Positions 16,305 to 24,917 of a stretch of 64,000 nucleotides of DNA are shown piece by piece. This DNA is from Sphingomonas hengshuiensis (lineage in GTDB: Bacteria > Pseudomonadota > Alphaproteobacteria > Sphingomonadales > Sphingomonadaceae): NCBI GenBank assembly GCA_003240755.1, contig QFNF01000014.1:1-64000 (forward strand), given 5' to 3'. Position 1 is the stretch's first letter. Every line of letters starts with the position of its first letter. The notes under the pieces are model-generated. The model was given only the letters and a program-made list of their open reading frames with translations. It made no database searches and was not told the origin of the DNA. The position numbers and the translations under genes are program-made.

Positions 16305-17825
16305 ATGGCGATCGATCAGGAACCGGTCCGGCGGGTCGCCATTGTCGGCGGCGGATCGGCCGGCTGGATGGCGGCGGCCGCGCTGGCGCGGTTCCTGCCG
16401 CCGGGGGTTCATGTCACGCTGATCGAATCCGATGCGATCGGTACGGTCGGGGTGGGGGAGGCGACGATCCCGCAGTTGCGGTTGTTCAACCAGCATCTGG
16501 GGATCGACGAGGATGATTTCGTCGCGCGGACCGGGGGCAGTTTCAAGCTGGGCATCGAGTTCGTCGGCTGGAACGGTCCGGACAGCCGCTACATCCACGC
16601 CTTCGGCACGATCGGCCGGTCGCTGGGGCTGGTGCCGTTCCATCATTACTGGCTGGCCGCGGGGGGCGGCGATCGACCGCAGTCGCTATGGTCGCACAGC
16701 GCCTGTGCGGTGGCCACCGCGCAGCACCGGTTCGATCGCGAACCCGGCCATCCACAGGCACCGGCCGGCACCAACTGGGCCTATCATTTCGATGCCGCGC
16801 GCTATGCCGCCTGTCTGCGCGAACGGGCGGAGGCCGGCGGGGTCGAACGGGTCGAAGGCCGCGTCATCGGGGTCGCGCAAGACGGCGAAACCGGGCTGGT
16901 AGAGGCCGTCATGCTCGACGACGGGCGCCGGATCGCGGCGGATTTCTTTATCGATTGCTCGGGGTTCGCCGCGCTGCTGATCGGACGGATGGCGGGCGAT
17001 CGTTGGGACGACTGGTCGCCGCTGTTGCCGTGCGACCGTGCGCTGGCGGTGCCGTGCGCCGCGACGCATCCGATCACGCCCTGCACCCGTGCCACCGCCC
17101 GGTCGGCCGGATGGCAATGGCGCATTCCGTTGCAGGCGCGAACCGGCAACGGGCTGGTCTATTCGAGTGGGCACCTGTCCGACGACGCGGCGGCGGCGGT
17201 GCTGACCGGCAATCTCGACGGCGCGGCGCTGGCCGATCCGAAGCTGCTGCGCTTCACCACGGGGCGCCGCCACGCGCCCTGGATCGGGAATTGCGTCGCG
17301 CTGGGACTGGCGGCGGGGTTTCTCGAACCGCTGGAATCGACCTCGATCCATCTGGTCCAGTCGGGGATCGCCCGGCTGCTGTCGCTGTGGCCGGTGGCGA
17401 CGCCGCGTGGCGCCGACATCGCCGAATTCAACCGCCAGTCGGCGCGCGAATGGCTGGCGGTGCGCGACTTCCTGATCGCGCATTATGCGCTGAACGACCG
17501 TGACGAGCCGTTCTGGCAGGAGCGGCGGGCTGTGCCGGTGCCCGACTCCCTTCGCGATCGCATCGCATTGTTCGAACAGTCGGGTCGGATCGTGCGCGAC
17601 GAGCACGAACTGTTCGCCGAAGTCGCGTGGTTGCAGTTGTTCGTGGGGCAGGGGGTGATGCCGAACGGCCATCATCCGCTGGCCGGGGCGCTGCCGGCGG
17701 ATCGCTGTGCCCGGTTCCTCGACATGTCGCGGCAGCATGTCGCCGCCACGGTCGCGCGGATGCCGACCCATGACCAGTTCCTGCGCGCCCATTGTCAGGC
17801 GCCCGATGCAAAGGTTGCCGCGTGA
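16305..17825 (+). CDS. Flavin-dependent tryptophan-halogenase family protein
   Basis: A 506-residue FAD protein. It has the Rossmann motif VAIVGGGSAGWMAAAAL (residues about 11-27), the halogenase lysine in GGSFKLGIEFVGW (Lys81, equivalent to PrnA Lys79), GWQWRIP, and the glutamate in LEPLESTSIHL (equivalent to PrnA Glu346). All the hallmark residues needed to make hypohalous acid are thus kept. The ATG at 16305 follows GGAGG. Homologues sit next to TonB receptors in Caulobacter and Xanthomonas carbohydrate loci, where their substrate is unknown. Here it is in the maltodextrin locus and overlaps the amylase start by GTGA. Halogenation of tryptophan itself is not implied. Confidence 0.9.
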   Translation: MAIDQEPVRRVAIVGGGSAGWMAAAALARFLPPGVHVTLIESDAIGTVGVGEATIPQLRLFNQHLGIDEDDFVARTGGSFKLGIEFVGWNGPDSRYIHAFGTIGRSLGLVPFHHYWLAAGGGDRPQSLWSHSACAVATAQHRFDREPGHPQAPAGTNWAYHFDAARYAACLRERAEAGGVERVEGRVIGVAQDGETGLVEAVMLDDGRRIAADFFIDCSGFAALLIGRMAGDRWDDWSPLLPCDRALAVPCAATHPITPCTRATARSAGWQWRIPLQARTGNGLVYSSGHLSDDAAAAVLTGNLDGAALADPKLLRFTTGRRHAPWIGNCVALGLAAGFLEPLESTSIHLVQSGIARLLSLWPVATPRGADIAEFNRQSAREWLAVRDFLIAHYALNDRDEPFWQERRAVPVPDSLRDRIALFEQSGRIVRDEHELFAEVAWLQLFVGQGVMPNGHHPLAGALPADRCARFLDMSRQHVAATVARMPTHDQFLRAHCQAPDAKVAA

Positions 17826-19606
17826 TCCGATCCCTGTTCCTCGCCCTGACGCTCAGCGCCGGCGCGCTGCCCGCCGCCGCCCAGGATTTCCGCGCCCGCG
17901 CGCCGGAGGACGAGGTGATCTATTTCGTCCTGCCCGACCGGTTCGAGAATGGCGACCCCAGCAACGATCGCGGTGGCATGACCGGCGACCGCCTGGTGCA
18001 TGGCTATGACCCGACGTCGAAGGGGTTCTACCACGGCGGCGACCTGAAAGGGCTGACCGCGCGGCTGCCCTATATCCAGTCGCTCGGCGCGACCGCGATC
18101 TGGGTCGGGCCGATCTTCAGGAACAAGGCCGTTCAGGGCGGGCCGGGCAACGAGTCCGCGGGCTATCACGGCTATTGGGTGACGGACTTCACGCAGGTGG
18201 ACCCGCATCTGGGCACCGATGCCGAGTTCAAGGCGCTGGTCGATGCGGCGCATGCGCGCGGCATGAAGGTCTATATGGACATCATCGCCAACCACACCGC
18301 CGACGTGATCCAGTATCGCGAATGTGCCGGCAAGAGCACCTGCGTCTATCGCAGCCGGGCCGATTATCCCTATGCCGCGAACGGCAGGAACAGGGGGTTT
18401 GCCGGGGATGGTGTCCAGACGACGGGGAATTTCGCAAAGCTGACGGATCCGTCCTTTGCCTACACCCCGTTCGTGCCGCCGGCCGAACGGTCGGTGAAGG
18501 TGCCGGCATGGCTGAACGACCCGATCTATTACCACAATCGCGGCAACACGACCTTCACCAACGAAAGCTCGCAAATGGGCGATTTCGTCGGGCTGGACGA
18601 TCTGATGACCGAAAATCCGCGCGTCGTCGCGGGGATGATCGACATTTTCGGCGGCTGGATCGACCGGTTCGGCATCGATGGCTACCGCATCGACACCGCG
18701 CGCCATGTGAACCCCGAATTCTGGGCGGCGTTCGTCCCCGCGATGCAGGCGCGGGCGAAGGCGCGCGGCATTCCCAATTTCCATGTCTTTGGCGAGGTGG
18801 CGCTGTCGTCGCTCGACGCCGGCGGCTTGGCCGCATGGACCAGGACGGCCAGGTTTCCCGCGGTCCTCGACTTCTCGTTCCGCGAGGCGGTGCTGCAGAC
18901 GGTGGCGGGCACCAAGGGTACCGACGCGTTCGAGACGGTGTTCGACGGCGACGTGCTGTACGCCGGCGGCGAGGCGATGGCGCGGCAGTTGCCGACCTTT
19001 ACCGGCAACCATGACAATGGCCGTTTCGCCTTCTATCTGCGACAGGCGCGGCCGCAGGCGGACGATGCCGAAATCCTGTCGCGCGTGATGCTGTCGAACG
19101 CGATGCTGCTGACGCTGCGGGGCGTACCGACGATCTATTCGGGCGATGAACAGGGCTTTGCCGGGGACGGCAACGATCAGGACGCCCGCGAGGACATGTT
19201 CGCATCGCGGGTCGCGTCGTACAACGACAACAGGCTGGTCGGCACGTCGGCGACCACCGCGACCGCGAACTTCACGCCGACCCATCCGCTCTACCGCCAG
19301 ATCGCCGAGCTGGCGAAGCTGCGCACCGCGACCCCCGCGCTGACCCGCGGCCGGCAGGTGCTGCGCGCGCGCGAAGAGGCGCCGGGCCTGCTCGCCATCT
19401 CGCGCTTCGATCCGGCAAGCAACGCCGAAGTCCTGCTGCTGTTCAACACCTCGACCCGGCCGATCACGCGCAACGTGCAGGTCGAAACCGCCTCGACCCG
19501 CTTCCGCGCGCTTACCGGACGCTGCGGCAGCGTGACCGCGCCGGGTGCGGTGCGCATCGACCTTCCCGCCCTTGGCTATGCGGTATGCGCCGCGGAGACC
19601 CGATAA
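17822..19606 (+). CDS. Periplasmic GH13 alpha-amylase family enzyme
   Basis: Cleaves alpha-1,4-glucans entering the periplasm. The GTG at 17822 overlaps the preceding stop (GTGA) and gives a signal peptide (about 20 residues, ending LPAAAQ); the protein is 594 residues. The GH13 barrel is complete: MDIIANHT (region I), DGYRIDTARH with the nucleophile aspartate (region II), VFGEVALSS with the acid/base glutamate (region III) and TFTGNHDNGRF (region IV). A C-terminal beta domain follows. It lies in one transcription unit with two cytoplasmic or periplasmic alpha-glucosidases. Confidence 0.93.
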   Translation: MIRSLFLALTLSAGALPAAAQDFRARAPEDEVIYFVLPDRFENGDPSNDRGGMTGDRLVHGYDPTSKGFYHGGDLKGLTARLPYIQSLGATAIWVGPIFRNKAVQGGPGNESAGYHGYWVTDFTQVDPHLGTDAEFKALVDAAHARGMKVYMDIIANHTADVIQYRECAGKSTCVYRSRADYPYAANGRNRGFAGDGVQTTGNFAKLTDPSFAYTPFVPPAERSVKVPAWLNDPIYYHNRGNTTFTNESSQMGDFVGLDDLMTENPRVVAGMIDIFGGWIDRFGIDGYRIDTARHVNPEFWAAFVPAMQARAKARGIPNFHVFGEVALSSLDAGGLAAWTRTARFPAVLDFSFREAVLQTVAGTKGTDAFETVFDGDVLYAGGEAMARQLPTFTGNHDNGRFAFYLRQARPQADDAEILSRVMLSNAMLLTLRGVPTIYSGDEQGFAGDGNDQDAREDMFASRVASYNDNRLVGTSATTATANFTPTHPLYRQIAELAKLRTATPALTRGRQVLRAREEAPGLLAISRFDPASNAEVLLLFNTSTRPITRNVQVETASTRFRALTGRCGSVTAPGAVRIDLPALGYAVCAAETR

Positions 19607-21210
19607 TGACCGACACCGCTTCCGTCCGTCCATGGTGGCATGGCGCGACGATCTACCAGATCTATCCGCGCAGCTTTGCCGACAGCAACGGCGACGGCAT
19701 CGGCGACCTGCCGGGCATCACCGCGCATCTGGATCATGTCGCCGCGCTGGGCGTCGATGCGATATGGCTGTCGCCATTCTTCACGTCGCCGATGAAGGAT
19801 TTCGGCTATGACGTTGCGAACTATTGCGATGTCGATCCGATCTTCGGCACGCTCGCCGATTTCGACGCGCTGGTCGCACGCGCCCATGCGTTGGGCCTCC
19901 GCATCATCATCGACCAGGTCTGGTCGCATACCAGCGACGAACATCCCTGGTTCGTCGAGAGCCGGTCGAGCCGGACCAATCCCAAGGCCGACTGGTACGT
20001 CTGGGCCGATGCCAGGCCCGACGGATCGCCGCCGAGCAACTGGCAGTCGGTGTTCGGCGGCCCGGCCTGGACGTGGGACGCGCGGCGCGGGCAATATTAT
20101 CTGCACAACTTCCTGAAGGAACAGCCGCAACTCCACGGCCATGACGCGCAGTTGCAGGAAGCGCTGCTCGACACCGCGCGGTTCTGGCTCGATCGCGGCG
20201 TCGACGGGTTCCGGCTCGACGCGATCAACTTCGCGATGCACGATCCCGAATTGCGCGACAATCCGCCGATGCCCAGCAACGGCAAGGCGCGGACCCGTCC
20301 GTTCGATTTCCAGCGCAAGCTCTATAATCAGGGGCATCCGGACATCCCCGCATTCCTCGAACGGGTGCGGGCGCTGCTCGACAGCTATGACGGCGACCGG
20401 TTTACCGTTGCAGAGATTGGCGGCGACGACGCCACGCGCGAGATGAAGCTGTTCTGTAACGGCGATACGCGGCTCAACACCGCCTATGGCTTCGACTTTC
20501 TCTACGCTCCCGAACTGTCCCCCCGTGTGCTGCGCGATGCGATCGAGCCATGGGACGAAGGCTCGCCCTGGCCGAGCTGGGCGTTCGAGAATCACGATGC
20601 GCCGCGCGCGGTATCGCGCTGGCTGGCCGACGGTGCCGATGCCGGGGCGTTCGGCCGGCTCAAGATGCTCCTGCTCGCCTGCCTGCGCGGGAATATCTTC
20701 CTTTACAATGGCGAGGAACTCGGCCTGCCGCAGGTGGCGATCGCGTTCGAGGATCTGCAGGACCCCGAAGCGATCGCCAACTGGCCGCTGACCCTGTCGC
20801 GCGACGGCGCCCGTACGCCGATGCCCTGGACGGCCGACGCCGAGAATCTCGGTTTCGGCGCGGGCCGGCCATGGCTTCCCGCGGGCGAGGCGCACCGGCC
20901 GCTGGCGGTCGATCGGCAGGAAGCCGATCCGGCGTCGCTGCTGCACTTCACCCGCCACGTCCTCGCGCTGCGCAATGCGCATCCGGCGCTGCGGTCGGGC
21001 AGCATGACGATCGTCGAGGCATCGGACTCGATCCTCGCCTTCGAACGCGCACTCGACGGGCAACGCATGCTCTGCGTGTTCAACCTGTCCGGTGCGACGG
21101 CCGGGTTTGCCGCGGGCGACGGGTGGCGCGCCATCGAAACCATCGGCGACGTGGGAACGGACCGCTTCGGCCCGTTCGCGGCGCAGGTCGCGATCCGCGA
21201 TCAAGCATGA
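19606..21210 (+). CDS. GH13 alpha-glucosidase (oligo-alpha-glucosidase type)
   Basis: A 534-residue cytoplasmic enzyme without a signal peptide that releases glucose from the non-reducing end of maltooligosaccharides. The four conserved GH13 regions are IIIDQVWSHTS, DGFRLDAINF (nucleophile), FTVAEIGGDD (acid/base) and AFENHDAPR. The N-terminal WWHGATIYQIYPRSFADSNGDGIGDLPGI is typical of the alpha-glucosidase/oligo-1,6-glucosidase branch (subfamily 23 likely). The ATG at 19606 overlaps the amylase stop as TAATG, showing translational coupling. It should complete maltodextrin breakdown after MFS import. Confidence 0.93.
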   Translation: MTDTASVRPWWHGATIYQIYPRSFADSNGDGIGDLPGITAHLDHVAALGVDAIWLSPFFTSPMKDFGYDVANYCDVDPIFGTLADFDALVARAHALGLRIIIDQVWSHTSDEHPWFVESRSSRTNPKADWYVWADARPDGSPPSNWQSVFGGPAWTWDARRGQYYLHNFLKEQPQLHGHDAQLQEALLDTARFWLDRGVDGFRLDAINFAMHDPELRDNPPMPSNGKARTRPFDFQRKLYNQGHPDIPAFLERVRALLDSYDGDRFTVAEIGGDDATREMKLFCNGDTRLNTAYGFDFLYAPELSPRVLRDAIEPWDEGSPWPSWAFENHDAPRAVSRWLADGADAGAFGRLKMLLLACLRGNIFLYNGEELGLPQVAIAFEDLQDPEAIANWPLTLSRDGARTPMPWTADAENLGFGAGRPWLPAGEAHRPLAVDRQEADPASLLHFTRHVLALRNAHPALRSGSMTIVEASDSILAFERALDGQRMLCVFNLSGATAGFAAGDGWRAIETIGDVGTDRFGPFAAQVAIRDQA

Positions 21211-23270
21211 GGAACATGTCTTTGAGGATGATGAAACTGGCGCTGGCACTGGCCGGCATGACCGCGATGGCGTCGCCCGCCTTTGCCGAGGTCGTCGCAC
21301 GCGCGGCGTCGCCCGATGGCAGGCTGACGCTGGCGATCAGCCTCGATAACGAAGGGCGGTCGAGCTATTCGATCGCCAGGGACGGCAAGGCCGTGCTGAA
21401 CGACAGCCGGCTGGGCCTCATGTTCACCGACGCGCCGAAGATCGAGCGCGGCCTGACGCTGGCCGGAACCCGGCGCGACCGGTCGGATTCGACCTGGACG
21501 CAGCCGTTCGGCGAATGGAAGACGATCCGCGACAATCATACCGAACTGACGGTGACGTTCCGCGAGGCGAAGAACCTGAAGCGCGAGATGGCCGTCACCT
21601 TCCGCCTGTTCGACGACGGGGTCGGGTTCCGCTATACGCTGCCCAGGCAGGCGAACCTGACGACGGTCAACATCGCCGACGAACTGACCCAGTTCGCCTT
21701 TGCCGAACCTGGCACCGCATGGTGGAAGCCCGCGTTCGAATGGAACCGCGAGGAGTATCTCTACAACAAGACGCCGCTCGACGCGGTCGGCACCGCGCAG
21801 ACGGTGATGACCGTGAAACTGGCCAGCGGTCGTCACGTCGCCGTCCACGAGGCGGCGTTGACCGACTATTCGGCGATGAACCTCGCTCGTGCCGAGGGTA
21901 CGACCTTCCGCGCGGTGCTGACCCCCGGATCGAACGGTCCCAAGGTTTCGCGCGCAGCCGGATTTTCGACGCCGTGGCGCACGATCGCCATCGCTGACGA
22001 CGCGGCCGGACTGTACGCCGCCAGCCGGATCGGGCTGAACCTCAACGAGCCGAACAAGCTGGGGGATACCGCGTCGTGGATCCAGCCGGGCAAGTTCGTC
22101 GGCGTGTGGTGGAACATGATAAAGGGCGACTGGACGTGGGCGCGCGGGGCCAGGCACGGCGCGACCACGGCGAATGTCCGCCGCTATATCGACTTCGCCG
22201 CCGCCAACGGCATCCAGGGCGTGCTGGTCGAAGGCTGGAATGTCGGCTGGGACGGCGACTGGCTCGGCAATGGCAACGACATGAACTTCAGCCAGCCGAC
22301 CGAGGATTTCGATGCCGCCGGCCTCGCCGCCTATGCGAAGGCGAAGGGCGTGCGCCTGATCGGCCATCACGAAACCGGCGGATCGGTCAGCCATTACGAC
22401 GCGCAGCTCGACACCGCGTTCAAATGGGCGGCCGATCACGGCGAACGCGTGGTCAAGACCGGCTATGTCACCGACGCCGGACAGATCGAGCGGGTCGATC
22501 CCGATGGGTCGAAGCACCGCGAATGGCATGAAGGACAGTGGATGGTGAACCATCACCAGCGCGTCCTCGACGCCGCTGCCCGCTACCAGGTAGCGATCGA
22601 TGCCCACGAACCGGTCAAGGACACCGGCCTGCGCCGTACCTATCCCAACTGGCTGAGCCGCGAAGGCGGGCGGGGCATGGAATATAATGCGTGGGAAGGG
22701 GGCAAGAACCCGCCCGAGCATGAGGCCAACATGGTCTTTACCCAGTTCCTCGGCGGACCGATGGACTTCACCCCCGGCGTGCTGAGCCTGTCGGGCAGCA
22801 ACGGCAGCGCGATCAAATCGACCATCGCCAAGCAGCTTGCGCTGTATGTCGTGCTCTATTCGCCGGTCGTGATGGCCGCCGATACGCCGGAAAACTATGC
22901 GCGCTATCCCGCCGCCTTCAAGTTCATCCGCGACGTGCCGACCGACTGGTCCGACACCCGCGTGCTGAACGGCGAGGTCGGCGACTATGCCACGATCGCG
23001 CGCAAGGCCGCCGGGAGCAACGACTGGTATCTGGGCGCGGTCGGTGACGAGGAAGCGCGCAGCAGCACGGTCAGGCTCGACTTTCTCGATGCCGGCAAGA
23101 CCTATGTCGCCGAAATCTATCGCGATGGCCCCGGTGCCGATTACCGCACCGATGCGCGCCATTCGATCACGATCGAACAGCGGCCGGTGAAGAAGGGCGA
23201 CACGATGACGATCGCACTGGCACCGGGCGGTGGCGAGGCGATCCGGTTCGTGGCACCCAAGCGGAAGTGA
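21207..23270 (+). CDS. Periplasmic GH97 alpha-glucosidase (SusB-like)
   Basis: A 687-residue secreted glycosidase. The start is one of several close ATGs: 21207 overlaps the previous stop as ATGA, while 21216 and 21231 are also possible; MMKLALALAGMTAMASPAFA is the signal peptide. An N-terminal beta-sandwich and a barrel follow. The glutamates expected for inverting GH97 enzymes are present in VLVEGWNVGWDGDW, GHHETGG, DAHEPVKDTG and GGRGMEYNAW, so it should act on alpha-glucosidic rather than alpha-galactosidic bonds. With the GH13 amylase it would convert starch fragments to sugars taken up by the MFS carrier downstream. Confidence 0.93.
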   Translation: MRNMSLRMMKLALALAGMTAMASPAFAEVVARAASPDGRLTLAISLDNEGRSSYSIARDGKAVLNDSRLGLMFTDAPKIERGLTLAGTRRDRSDSTWTQPFGEWKTIRDNHTELTVTFREAKNLKREMAVTFRLFDDGVGFRYTLPRQANLTTVNIADELTQFAFAEPGTAWWKPAFEWNREEYLYNKTPLDAVGTAQTVMTVKLASGRHVAVHEAALTDYSAMNLARAEGTTFRAVLTPGSNGPKVSRAAGFSTPWRTIAIADDAAGLYAASRIGLNLNEPNKLGDTASWIQPGKFVGVWWNMIKGDWTWARGARHGATTANVRRYIDFAAANGIQGVLVEGWNVGWDGDWLGNGNDMNFSQPTEDFDAAGLAAYAKAKGVRLIGHHETGGSVSHYDAQLDTAFKWAADHGERVVKTGYVTDAGQIERVDPDGSKHREWHEGQWMVNHHQRVLDAAARYQVAIDAHEPVKDTGLRRTYPNWLSREGGRGMEYNAWEGGKNPPEHEANMVFTQFLGGPMDFTPGVLSLSGSNGSAIKSTIAKQLALYVVLYSPVVMAADTPENYARYPAAFKFIRDVPTDWSDTRVLNGEVGDYATIARKAAGSNDWYLGAVGDEEARSSTVRLDFLDAGKTYVAEIYRDGPGADYRTDARHSITIEQRPVKKGDTMTIALAPGGGEAIRFVAPKRK

Positions 23271-23273
23271 AAG

Positions 23274-23412
23274 CTCCTCCCCACCAAGTGGGGAGGGGGA
23301 CCGCCGCCGAAGGCGGTGGTGGAGGGGGATAGCCCCGAACGCAACGATGGCGCGTGGGGCGAACCCCCTCCACCGTCCTGCGGACGGTCCCCCTCCCCAT
23401 GAATGGGGAGGA
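23274..23412. repeat. Long palindromic repeat element (REP/MITE-like)
   Basis: Two arms of about 50 bases (23274-23330 and 23364-23412) are inverted copies of each other. The inner ends read GGTGGAGGGGG / CCCCCTCCACC and the outer ends CCTCCCCA...TGGGGAGG, and each arm itself folds into two hairpins (CTCCCCaccaagtGGGGAG and CCGCCgaaGGCGG on the left). Nested palindromes of this build are dispersed intergenic repeats in sphingomonads. Its last bases, GGGGAGGA, form the ribosome site of the next gene. Confidence 0.85.
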
Positions 23413-23417
23413 TACAG

Positions 23418-24917
23418 ATGCAGACCCGCCCGACGCTCGGCTTCGCCCGGCTCTGGAACATCTCGTTCGGTTTCTTCGGCATCCAGATCGGCTTCGCGCT
23501 GCAGAACGCGAACGCCAGCCGCATCTTCCAGTCGCTGGGTACGCCGATCGACCAGTTGGGACTGATGTGGATCGCCGCGCCGCTGACCGGGCTGCTGGTC
23601 CAGCCGCTGATCGGCCATTATTCGGACCGGACCTGGGGGCGGCTGGGGCGCAGGCGGCCCTATTTCCTGATCGGTGCGATCCTGTGCACCTGCGCGCTGT
23701 TCTTCATGCCCAATGCGCCGGGCATCCTTGCGGCCGCGATCACGCTGTGGATCCTCGACGCCTCGCTCAACGTCTCGATGGAGCCGTTCCGCGCGTTCGT
23801 CGGCGACATGCTGGCCCCCCGGCAGCGGGCGGCGGGCTATGCGTTCCAGACCTGGTTCATCGGCGCCGGCGCGGTCGTCGCCAGCCTCGCGCCCTATGTC
23901 CTCGAAAACGTCTTCGGGGTCAGCAACGTGGCACCGGCGGGGCAGGTGCCCGACGCCGTGCGCTACGGCTTCTACTTCGGCGGCGTGATGCTGCTGGTCG
24001 CGGTGCTGTGGACGGTGCTGACCGTCCGAGAATACAGTCCCGCGGAACTGGCGGCGTTCGGCGAGGATGCGGCCGATGCGGACGATGCCGCGCCGGTCGT
24101 CGTGCCGACGCGTGGTCCGGTCTGGATCGCGGGCGGCGTCATCGTGGCGGCGCTGATCGCCTGGGCGGAGGGCGGCGGCGCGCTGGAAAGCGGGCGCGAG
24201 GCCTATTTCGTCGCGGCGGGCATCGCGCTGTACGGTGTCGCGCAGATGGTGTCGGCGGCGCTGGTGCATGCCGGGCGTGGCGACAACGTCCTCAGCCACA
24301 TCATCGGCGATCTCGCGACGATGCCCGATGCGATGCGGCGGCTGGCGCTGGTGCAGTTCTTTACCTGGGGCGCGCTCATCATCATGTGGGTCTATACGAC
24401 GCCGGTGATCGCGCAGCAGGTGTGGGGCACGATCGATCCGGCGTCGGCCGGCTATAATCAGGCGGGTAGCTGGGTCGGGGTGCTGTTCGCGATCTATTCG
24501 GGCGTCGCGGCGGTGGCGGCGTTCGCGCTGCCGGTGCTGGCACGCTCGTTCGGGGCGGCACGGACGCATATGCTGTGCCTCTGCATCGGGGCGGCGGCCT
24601 ATATCGGCATCTATCTCACGCACGACCGGCTGGGGATGATCGTGCCGATGATCGGCATCGGCATCATGTGGGCGTCGGTGCTGACCATGCCCTATGTCCT
24701 GCTCGCCAACGCGCTGCCGCAGCGCAAGCTGGGCGTGTATATGGGCATCTTCAATTTCTTCATCGTCCTGCCGCAGTTGATCGTCGCGACGGTGATGGGC
24801 GGCATCATCAAGACGTGGTTTCCCGGCAACCCCGCCCATACGATGCTGGTCGCCGCCGCGGTCATGGCGCTGGCGGCGGTGGCGATGCTGCGGGTGCGCG
24901 AACCTGGTCGAGCGTGA
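23418..24917 (+). CDS. Maltose/oligosaccharide MFS transporter (GPH/SLC45-like, MalY type)
   Basis: A 499-residue carrier with about 12 membrane helices that should bring maltose or maltodextrins into the cytoplasm. Signatures are SFGFFGIQIGFALQNANASRIFQ in helix 1, the loop RTWGRLGRRRPYFLIG and SYVxxxD-like MEPFRAFVGDM, typical of the SLC45/sucrose-maltose branch found beside malA-type receptors in Caulobacter. The ATG at 23418 has GGGGAGGA six bases upstream, contributed by the palindromic repeat. It ends the locus and its last 56 bases overlap the end of glgX on the other strand. Confidence 0.92.
   Translation: MQTRPTLGFARLWNISFGFFGIQIGFALQNANASRIFQSLGTPIDQLGLMWIAAPLTGLLVQPLIGHYSDRTWGRLGRRRPYFLIGAILCTCALFFMPNAPGILAAAITLWILDASLNVSMEPFRAFVGDMLAPRQRAAGYAFQTWFIGAGAVVASLAPYVLENVFGVSNVAPAGQVPDAVRYGFYFGGVMLLVAVLWTVLTVREYSPAELAAFGEDAADADDAAPVVVPTRGPVWIAGGVIVAALIAWAEGGGALESGREAYFVAAGIALYGVAQMVSAALVHAGRGDNVLSHIIGDLATMPDAMRRLALVQFFTWGALIIMWVYTTPVIAQQVWGTIDPASAGYNQAGSWVGVLFAIYSGVAAVAAFALPVLARSFGAARTHMLCLCIGAAAYIGIYLTHDRLGMIVPMIGIGIMWASVLTMPYVLLANALPQRKLGVYMGIFNFFIVLPQLIVATVMGGIIKTWFPGNPAHTMLVAAAVMALAAVAMLRVREPGRA

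Noticed and set aside
21201..24839. A very long minus-strand open frame (over 1,200 codons) opposite the GH97 and transporter genes
   Set aside because: It is Arg/His/Asp-rich with no domain, lies opposite two genes with clear families, and arises because codon bias in GC-rich DNA removes stops from the opposite frame.
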